From the NCBI RefSeq assembly GCF_006517235.1, contig NZ_CP041188.1:3286001-3350000 (forward strand): a stretch of DNA of 64,000 bases. The letters run 5' to 3'. The notes beneath the pieces were generated by a model. It was not told where the DNA came from and did no database searches. It saw only the letters and a list, made by a program, of their open reading frames with translations. Positions 58,488-64,000 of this stretch are shown in pieces. A program made the translations under genes and the position numbers. This DNA comes from Pseudarthrobacter sp. NIBRBAC000502772 (GTDB lineage Bacteria > Actinomycetota > Actinomycetes > Actinomycetales > Micrococcaceae). Each line of letters begins with the position of its first letter. The first letter of the stretch is position 1.

Positions 58488-59591
58488 CTATTCCGGTTGG
58501 AGGTTGAGGAGTACTTTTCCTGATGCGGCGGAGTTCCTGGCGGTTTCGAAGGCTTCCAGTCCTTGGCTGAGGGGGTATTCATGGGTGATGACGGGGCCGA
58601 TGTTCAGGGTGCGGTCGGCGAGGGCGGTGATGACGTCGTCGATCTCGTTGTTGAAACGGAAGGACCCGCGCAGGTCCAGTTCCCGGGTGATGGCCAGGGA
58701 GATCAGGACCGGCTGCGGTCCGGTGGGCAGCAGCCCGACCATGACCACGGTCCCGCCGCGCCCCGCGCCCTGAATGGCCGAGGCCAGGCCGTGGTGGCTG
58801 CCCGAGGACTCGATGACCACGTCCGCCTGCACGGCGGCGATCGCGTCCGTGTCGCCGGCCTGCAGGGTCTGATCCGCGCCGACGGCGGCGGCGATCTCCA
58901 ACGGTTTGGCATGGACATCGACGGCGGTGATCCGGGCCGCGCCGGCACGTTTGAGGACCGCGACGGCCAGGGCGCCGATCGGGCCGCAGCCGATCACCAG
59001 CACGCTCTTGCCGGCCACGTCCCCGGCACGGGCGATGGCGTGCCAGGCCACGGCCGCGGGTTCGATCAGTGCCGCGGTCCGCAGATCCACCCCGGCCGGG
59101 AGCGCCCGCAGCATCCTCGCGGGCAGGTTCACGTACCGGGCGAACGCGCCGTCGGTGTGCGGGAACCGTGCCGCGCTGCCCAGGTACGTGCAGCCCGGGG
59201 AGAGGTTGGGCCGGTCCGCCGGCCACCGCACCTCCCCCGCACCGGGTCCCGGGGTGGCGGGGTGGACCGCGACCGGGGTGCCCGCGGCCGGGCCGGTCCC
59301 GTCCGTCGCGGCCGCCACCACGGTCCCGGAAATCTCATGCCCCAGCACCAGCGGCGCCCTCAGGATGGATTCGCCCGCCGCCCCGTGCAGCCAGTAATGC
59401 AGGTCCGACCCGCAGATCCCGCCGTACGCAACCTCCACCACGGCCTGGTCCGCGGCCGGTGCACCCAGCGGGACCTCCTCGATCCGCAGGTCCCCGGCCG
59501 CATGCGCCACCACCGCCAAACCCGACACCGGCAATCCCGGCGCAGGCAGAGCTGTTGCTTCGGTCCCCTGAGCCACTGCTGGAGCGCCCAT
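58488..59591 (-). CDS. Zinc-type medium-chain dehydrogenase, L-idonate 5-dehydrogenase-like
   Basis: MDR family alcohol dehydrogenase, 367 aa. Start ATG 59591 (MGAPAVAQGTEAT), sharing its A with the preceding stop (TGATG). YGGICGSDLHYW (~55-66) supplies the catalytic-zinc Cys and LGHEISGTV (~83) the His-Glu. The structural-zinc lobe has lost the usual four cysteines (GEVRWPADRPNLSPGCTYLGS). Rossmann loop VIGCGPIGALAVAVLKRAGA (~188), VDVHAKPLEIA gives Asp for NAD(H). Best matched by memory to L-idonate 5-dehydrogenases. Third gene of the operon. Confidence 0.85.
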   Translation of the reverse strand: MGAPAVAQGTEATALPAPGLPVSGLAVVAHAAGDLRIEEVPLGAPAADQAVVEVAYGGICGSDLHYWLHGAAGESILRAPLVLGHEISGTVVAAATDGTGPAAGTPVAVHPATPGPGAGEVRWPADRPNLSPGCTYLGSAARFPHTDGAFARYVNLPARMLRALPAGVDLRTAALIEPAAVAWHAIARAGDVAGKSVLVIGCGPIGALAVAVLKRAGAARITAVDVHAKPLEIAAAVGADQTLQAGDTDAIAAVQADVVIESSGSHHGLASAIQGAGRGGTVVMVGLLPTGPQPVLISLAITRELDLRGSFRFNNEIDDVITALADRTLNIGPVITHEYPLSQGLEAFETARNSAASGKVLLNLQPE

Positions 59592-60361
59592 CAGACCACC
59601 ACCGTCATTCCGCCGTCGATAAAGATCGTCTGCCCGTTCACAAAATCCGACCCGTCCGAAGCCAGCCACACCGCCGGGCCGGCCAGGTCCTGGACCGTGC
59701 CCCACCGGTGCGCCGGGGTCCGGCCCAGGATCCAGGCATTGAACTGCTCATCGTCCACCAGGTTCTGCGTCATCTCGGTATGGATGTAGCCCGGGGCGAT
59801 CCCGTTGATCTGCAGCCCGGAGCCCGCCCACTCCGCCGTCATCGCCCGGGTCAGGTTCCGCAGCCCGCCCTTCGCCGCCACATACGGGGCGATCGTGGGC
59901 CGGGCCAGGTCCGTCTGCACCGAACAGATATTGATGATCTTGCCCCTGCCCCGCGGGATCATATGCCGCGCGGCCTCCCGCCCCACCAGGAACGCGCTCG
60001 TCAGATCCGTCCTGATCACCCGCTCCCAATCCGCGACATCGAGCTCCAGCATCGGCACCCGGTGCTGGATCCCGGCATTGTTCACCAGGATCTGCAACGG
60101 CCCCACATGCTCCTCCACCCACGAAACACCCCGGGCAGCCTCGGCATCACTGGTGACATCAAACGCGACACCATGGACCCGCCCGGGGGCGAAGTCCGCG
60201 GCCATCGCCGCCTCCGCAGCCTTCAACCGCTCCGCGTTCATCCCGTTCAGCACCACCGTCGCCCCGGCCTCCGCCAACGCCCGCGCCAACGCGTTGCCAA
60301 TCCCCCGGCTCGAACCCGTCACCAAGGCAACCCGCCCCGTCAAATCAAAAAGTCCACTCAT
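59591..60361 (-). CDS. SDR, gluconate 5-dehydrogenase / 5-ketogluconate reductase-like
   Basis: 256 aa. MSGLFDLTGRVALVTGSSRGIGNALA (landmark TGSSRGIG ~15-22), NNAGIQHRVPM (~92; the NNAGIQ-R pattern is typical of Ga5DH), ICSVQTDLARPTIAPYVAAKGG with the catalytic Ser and YVAAK (~160-164), and GIAPGYIHTEMT (~190). Would interconvert 5-ketogluconate and gluconate. Start ATG 60361 overlaps the stop of the upstream gene by 4 nt; its stop overlaps the next start by 1 nt. Together with the idonate dehydrogenase it mirrors the IdnD-IdnO pair. Confidence 0.9.
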   Translation of the reverse strand: MSGLFDLTGRVALVTGSSRGIGNALARALAEAGATVVLNGMNAERLKAAEAAMAADFAPGRVHGVAFDVTSDAEAARGVSWVEEHVGPLQILVNNAGIQHRVPMLELDVADWERVIRTDLTSAFLVGREAARHMIPRGRGKIINICSVQTDLARPTIAPYVAAKGGLRNLTRAMTAEWAGSGLQINGIAPGYIHTEMTQNLVDDEQFNAWILGRTPAHRWGTVQDLAGPAVWLASDGSDFVNGQTIFIDGGMTVVV

Positions 60362-61302
60362 GGTGCAGCTGTCCCTTTCGTTGCGGCTTCCACTGGTTCC
60401 GCGATATTGGTGTTGTCGCTCAGATTCGAAATGGCCTGGCGGACCACGGCAAGGTCCTGATCGCCAAGGCCCTGCCGCTTCAGTTCGGCGTAAAGCTCCA
60501 CGGCGGCCGACGCCATCGGCACGGCAGCGCCGGCCGCCCGGGCTGATTCGAGCACAAAGGACAGGTCCTTATGCATAAACTTCGCCGGGCCTGTTGGTGT
60601 GTAGTCCTTCCGGACCAGACGCGGTCCCACATTCTCCAGAACACGGCTGCCGGCAAGGCCACCGGCGAGGACGTCGAACAGCGCCGCCGGATCCATCCCG
60701 GAGCGCTCGGCGAGCTCGGCCGCTTCGGCGAGCGCCGCCGTCGTGGTTCCTACAATGAGCTGGTTGCAGGCCTTGGCGAGCGATCCTGCGCCCAGCGGGC
60801 CCATGCGCCTGACAGTGGTTCCCATCGCGCTGAAGAAAGGCTCGAGCCGCCGGAAGTCGTCCGCGGTGCCGCCGGCCATGATGGCCAGGGTGCCGTCGGT
60901 CGCGCCCTTGGTCCCGCCGCTGACCGGTGCATCCACCGCTGTGGCGCGGCCATGGCTTGCCTCGCGGACCCGCCGTCCGAAGTCCTGGACCTTCGCGGGT
61001 GAGACGGAGCTTGTGACCACCACCGTAGTGCCGTCCTGCGGCGGATTTTCATCCCAGCTCGCCAGCAGCCCCGCCGAGGCCTCCTCGATGAAGGACAGGT
61101 CCGGGAGCATAAAAGCGATGATTGGCAGGTCCCGCAGGGATGCAACGTCGGGCGCGGAGTGGCCACCCTGCGCCACGAATTCCTGGAGGGGAGCTTCGGA
61201 TCTGTTCCAGGCGGTGACCGCCCAGCCGGCGCGGACCAGATTCGCTGCCATGGGCAGCCCCATCAGCCCCAGGCCTACAAAGCCCGCTGTTCTGTCTTCC
61301 AT
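60358..61302 (-). CDS. Beta-hydroxyacid dehydrogenase (3-hydroxyisobutyrate / tartronate-semialdehyde type)
   Basis: 314 aa. Start ATG 61302 (MEDRTAGFVGLGLMG); GTG 61320 is possible. Rossmann loop GFVGLGLMGLPMAANL (~7-22), AWNRSE (Arg for NADP(H)), DAPVSGGTKGATDGTLAIMAGG (landmark DAPVSGGTKGA ~122), the catalytic Lys in GSLAKACNQLIVG (~170), and KDLSFVLESARAAGAAVP (~240). First gene of the three-gene operon, divergent from the D-2-hydroxyacid dehydrogenase. Exact substrate not readable; operon context suggests a sugar-acid breakdown product. Confidence 0.9.
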   Translation of the reverse strand: MEDRTAGFVGLGLMGLPMAANLVRAGWAVTAWNRSEAPLQEFVAQGGHSAPDVASLRDLPIIAFMLPDLSFIEEASAGLLASWDENPPQDGTTVVVTSSVSPAKVQDFGRRVREASHGRATAVDAPVSGGTKGATDGTLAIMAGGTADDFRRLEPFFSAMGTTVRRMGPLGAGSLAKACNQLIVGTTTAALAEAAELAERSGMDPAALFDVLAGGLAGSRVLENVGPRLVRKDYTPTGPAKFMHKDLSFVLESARAAGAAVPMASAAVELYAELKRQGLGDQDLAVVRQAISNLSDNTNIAEPVEAATKGTAAP

Positions 61303-61374
61303 ATCTAGGCCTCGACTCACATCGTTGTGTGGTTAATGAAGGGAAATCTGTCCAATATCCTAGCCGCTATTCAG

Positions 61375-61380
61375 TATGAT
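61375..61380 (+). promoter_or_regulatory. Leaderless -10 box of the D-2-hydroxyacid dehydrogenase
   Basis: TATGAT 7 nt before ATG 61388. It overlaps the two earlier in-frame ATGs (61376 and 61379), which therefore cannot be the start. Confidence 0.6.
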
Positions 61381-61387
61381 GAACACT

Positions 61388-62440
61388 ATGACGACTCTAA
61401 CCACCGTCGCGATCGCCGTCCCGCTCGAAGCAGAGCTGGTGGACCGCATCCGCGCCGTAGACCCCTCCGTAACTGTCCTCTATGAGCCGGACCTGCTTCC
61501 GCCCGAGCGTTTTCCGGCCGACCACTCCGGGGACCCGGACTTCAAACGCACTCCCGCGCAGGAGGAGCAGTACTGGGCCATGCTCAACAAGGCGCAGGTC
61601 CTGTACGGCCTGCCCAATGAGAGCCCCGCAGGCCTGGCCCGCATCGCGCGCGAGAATCCACGGCTCCAGTGGGTCCACGCCATGGCCGCCGGCGCCGGCG
61701 GCGCCGTCAAGGCATCCGGGCTGGACCAGGAAACCCTCCTCAAATTCAAGGTGACCACCTCCGCCGGCGTCCACGCCCTGCCGCTGGCAGAATTCGCTGC
61801 GCTGGGAATCCTCAACGGCTTCAAGCGCAGCGCCGAGCTGGCCCAGGACCAGGCGGCCAAGGTGTGGCCCGAGCTTCGGACCCCCACGCGCCTGGTCAAC
61901 GGTTCCACGCTGGTAGTGACCGGCCTGGGCGAAATCGGTCTGGAGACCGCCCGGATCGCCCGCGCCCTGGGCATGACGGTCAGCGGCACCAAGCGGAATG
62001 TTGAGCCGATCGAAGGAATCGAGCAGGTTGCCGGCAACGACGGACTGCCCGGGCTGCTCGCCTCGGCGGACGCCGTCGTCAATACGCTGCCCGGCACGCC
62101 GTACACGGAGAAGCTCTTCAACCGTGCGGTGTTTGCCGCGATGAAGCCGGGAACGGTGTTTGTGAACGTGGGCCGCGGCACCGTGGTGGACGAGGACGCC
62201 CTGCTGGAGGCCCTGGACAACGGCCAGGTCTCCTACGCCTGCCTTGATGTCTTTGCCGTGGAACCGCTCCCCCAGGACAGCCCGCTGTGGAACCACCCCA
62301 GGGTCATGGTGTCGCCGCATACGTCGGCGCTCAGTGCCGCGGAGAACCGCCTGATCGCGGAGCGCTTCTGCAGCAACCTGCGCACGTTCCTCGACGGCGG
62401 CGACCTCCCCCACCTGGTGGACCCGGTCCACTTCTACTAA
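61388..62440 (+). CDS. D-2-hydroxyacid dehydrogenase
   Basis: NAD(P)-dependent 2-hydroxyacid dehydrogenase (GhrA/phosphoglycerate-dehydrogenase-like), 350 aa. Start ATG 61388 (MTTLTTVAIAVPLEAELVDR) by the -10 position. WVHAMAAGAGG (~98) and TSAGVHALPLAEFAALGIL (~123) are the substrate-side motifs. Nucleotide loop VTGLGEIGLETARIARALG (~178-196), the active-site Arg in VNVGRGTVVDEDAL (~258), Glu in LDVFAVEPLP (~286), and His in MVSPHTSALS (~308). Possibly a 2-ketogluconate or glyoxylate reductase, given the neighbours; this is inference. Confidence 0.92.
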   Translation: MTTLTTVAIAVPLEAELVDRIRAVDPSVTVLYEPDLLPPERFPADHSGDPDFKRTPAQEEQYWAMLNKAQVLYGLPNESPAGLARIARENPRLQWVHAMAAGAGGAVKASGLDQETLLKFKVTTSAGVHALPLAEFAALGILNGFKRSAELAQDQAAKVWPELRTPTRLVNGSTLVVTGLGEIGLETARIARALGMTVSGTKRNVEPIEGIEQVAGNDGLPGLLASADAVVNTLPGTPYTEKLFNRAVFAAMKPGTVFVNVGRGTVVDEDALLEALDNGQVSYACLDVFAVEPLPQDSPLWNHPRVMVSPHTSALSAAENRLIAERFCSNLRTFLDGGDLPHLVDPVHFY

Positions 62441-62464
62441 GACGCAGGCCCCGGCCCGCACCAC

Positions 62465-62516
62465 AGAGCCCCTGCCGCGGATCCTGGAAACAGGAATCCG
62501 CAGCAGGGGCTCTTTT
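62465..62516 (+). terminator. Terminator after the D-2-hydroxyacid dehydrogenase
   Basis: AGAGCCCCTGC (62465-62475) pairs with GCAGGGGCTCT (62503-62513), with CGGAT/ATCCG inside, followed by TTT. Confidence 0.85.
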
Positions 62517-62615
62517 GTGTCCAGCAGTTGTGTCCGCGTGCTGTCGGCGTGCTGGCGGCGGCCAGATAGTTACATATTTGCTGAGCAGCGGCGCCCAACT
62601 AATGAGCGGCACGGA

Positions 62616-62652
62616 AATAGGCGGCCTCCCTATCAAGGGGAGGCCGCCTATT
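62616..62652 (-). terminator. Terminator after the MHS transporter
   Basis: AATAGGCGGCCTCCC (62616-62630) pairs with GGGAGGCCGCCTATT (62638-62652), 16 nt past the transporter stop. The minus strand continues TTTCCG. Confidence 0.75.
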
Positions 62653-62667
62653 GCGTGGGTGGAGTGC

Positions 62668-63984
62668 CTAGCGTGCGTCCTCCACCAGGAGCAGGTCCCG
62701 GCCGTTGGTTTCCGGGGTGAAGAAGGTGGTGCCGAAGGAGACCAGCGCCAGGACCAGGGAGTAGATGGCGGGAACCAGCCAGGAATGGCCGGTCGCGGCC
62801 AGGAGGGCCACACCGATCATGGGTGCGAACCCGCCGGCCAGGACGGCGGAGAGTTCACGGCTCAGCGCCACGCCGGTGAAGCGGTGCTGGGAGCCGAAGA
62901 GTTCCGGCAGCATGGCGCACTGCGGACCGAGCATGGACTGCACGCCGAGTGAAATGCCCACCACCATGACCACCCAGACGAGGGTGACACTGCCGAGCGT
63001 GACCAGGTAGAAGGCCGGCAGGGCGATGACGGCCTGGAAGAGGGCGCCGTAGCGGTATACAGGAACGCGTCCGAAACGGTCGGAAAGGGCGCCGAAGGTG
63101 ACCACCATGACCGCCGCGAATCCAGCGGCAATGAGGAGGCCGGTGGGGCCGATGAACTTGTCGCCGGCGAAGATTCCGGCGGGCATGCTGATGAAGGACA
63201 CCAGGAGGGCGGAGTAAATGGAGGAGTTTCCGTTTTCTCCCATCCGCAGGCCGATGCCGATGAGCACGTTTTTCTTCGAGTGCTTCCAGATCTGTACAAC
63301 GGGGTTCTTGACCACGGCTTTGTGCTTTTCCAGTTCCTGGAAGACCGGCGTTTCCTTGAGCCGGAGTCGGATGAAGACCGCGATGACAATCAGGATGACG
63401 CTCGCGAGGAACGGAACGCGCCACAGCCAGCCCTGCAGCACTTCCTTGTCGGCCAGTGCCATCAGGGCGAAGGTGCCTGCGCCGAGCAGGGTGCCCAGCT
63501 GGATGCCGACGAACGGCAGCGCGGCGAAGAATCCACGACGACGGCGCGGGGCCACTTCTGAGATCAGGGTGGTGGCGCCTGCCTGCTCGGCGCCAGCGCC
63601 CAGGCCCTGAAGGATCCGAAGGGCCACCAGGAGCACTGCGCCGACCATTCCCGCCTGTTCAAAGGTGGGCAGTAGCCCGATGGCGAAGCTGGCCATGCCC
63701 ATCAGGCCGATGGTCAGGATCAGGACCATCTTCCGGCCGAACCGGTCACCGATGTAGCCGAAGACGACGCCGCCGAACGGCCGGGCTGCGAAGCCCACAC
63801 CGTAGGTGGCGAACGACGCGATCACGGCGCCGCTTTCCCCCAGCGGTGAGAAGAAGAGCGGCCCAAAGATCAAGGCCGAGGCGAGGCCGTAGATGTAGAA
63901 GTCGTAGTACTCCAGTGCGGAGCCTACTGAGCTGGCAAGAGTTGCCCTTCGCAGCTGCTCCGGATCGACGGCGGCGCCGTCCAT
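62668..63984 (-). CDS. MHS-family MFS transporter (metabolite:H+ symporter)
   Basis: 438-aa, 12-helix major facilitator of the metabolite-H+ symport (ShiA/KgtP/ProP-like) family. SALEYYDFYIYGLASALIFG (~22-41) is the MHS start, GYIGDRFGRKMVLILTI (~76-92) is motif A, RILQGLGAGAEQAGATTL (~122) the Arg-rich helix 4, and GALSDRFGRVPVYRYGA (~300) the second motif A. Substrate likely an organic or sugar acid, consistent with the adjacent dehydrogenases. Start ATG 63984; the frame is open to the window edge, so a longer start cannot be excluded. Confidence 0.9.
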   Translation of the reverse strand: MDGAAVDPEQLRRATLASSVGSALEYYDFYIYGLASALIFGPLFFSPLGESGAVIASFATYGVGFAARPFGGVVFGYIGDRFGRKMVLILTIGLMGMASFAIGLLPTFEQAGMVGAVLLVALRILQGLGAGAEQAGATTLISEVAPRRRRGFFAALPFVGIQLGTLLGAGTFALMALADKEVLQGWLWRVPFLASVILIVIAVFIRLRLKETPVFQELEKHKAVVKNPVVQIWKHSKKNVLIGIGLRMGENGNSSIYSALLVSFISMPAGIFAGDKFIGPTGLLIAAGFAAVMVVTFGALSDRFGRVPVYRYGALFQAVIALPAFYLVTLGSVTLVWVVMVVGISLGVQSMLGPQCAMLPELFGSQHRFTGVALSRELSAVLAGGFAPMIGVALLAATGHSWLVPAIYSLVLALVSFGTTFFTPETNGRDLLLVEDAR

Positions 63985-64000
63985 GTCAGTCTGCGGTGAT

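Noticed and set aside
1-64000. Insertion sequences, prophage, CRISPR arrays, toxin-antitoxin pairs
   Set aside because: No transposase, integrase, Cas or antitoxin-like protein and no regularly spaced direct repeats were found; the 13-bp tandem at 33225 has no spacers.

Overview
The window is high-GC bacterial chromosome with the gene content and signals of an actinobacterium. The closest fit is the Micrococcaceae, Arthrobacter or Pseudarthrobacter-like; that genus is an inference from protein style, not from a search. Supporting marks are a mycothiol-type DsbA-fold reductase, paired ClpP1/ClpP2, an MptB-type polyprenol-phosphomannose mannosyltransferase, an actinobacterial RNase E flanked by long disordered arms, an actinobacterial-style ileS T-box, and many starts with a TANNNT box 6-7 nt upstream of ATG/GTG (the signature of leaderless mRNA). 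No transposase, integrase, phage gene or CRISPR array was seen; the region is core chromosome plus two catabolic loci.

Layout. 1-1.3 kb: the 5' part of a thiD-tenA fusion under a TPP riboswitch. 1.35-31.5 kb: a conserved housekeeping island (rne, VKOR, ndk, DUF4233, folC, ileS with T-box, GDPD, EEP phosphatase, valS, mycothiol-dependent reductase, clpX, clpP2, clpP1, tig, tRNA-Pro, tRNA-Gly, nei1-like, rpiB, pepN, osmC-like, mscS-like, glbO). From memory, its gene set and much of its order match the Rv2444c-Rv2470 block of Mycobacterium tuberculosis. 31.5-36.6 kb: a hypothetical protein, tesB, ettA, a lipoprotein, ssb, tRNA-Arg. 36.7-41.2 kb: an operator-flanked catabolic locus with a LacI regulator diverging from an overlapping three-gene operon (Gfo/Idh/MocA dehydrogenase, DUF993 protein, xylose-isomerase-like TIM barrel), substrate unknown.

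41.2-56 kb: GNAT, map, DNA alkylation repair protein, mptB, orn, tRNA-His, def, a secreted HNH-type nuclease, a long-form GAPDH, the RNase P RNA (rnpB) diverging from yaaA, a coiled-coil protein with a decayed zinc ribbon, Nif3-like, msrA, cysK-cysE and an SDR. 56-64 kb: a sugar-acid locus with gnd, a FadR-type GntR regulator, an overlapping operon of idonate 5-dehydrogenase-like, 5-ketogluconate reductase-like and beta-hydroxyacid dehydrogenase genes, a divergent D-2-hydroxyacid dehydrogenase, and an MHS-family transporter. It looks like a ketogluconate/idonate uptake and reduction module feeding the pentose phosphate pathway through gnd.

Non-coding structure is rich: two riboswitches (TPP and T-box), rnpB, four tRNAs, two LacI-type operators, and several long intergenic palindromes placed at or within tens of bases of stop codons. 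Two of these share an identical 16-bp arm although they lie 52 kb apart, so they look like members of a dispersed REP-like family.
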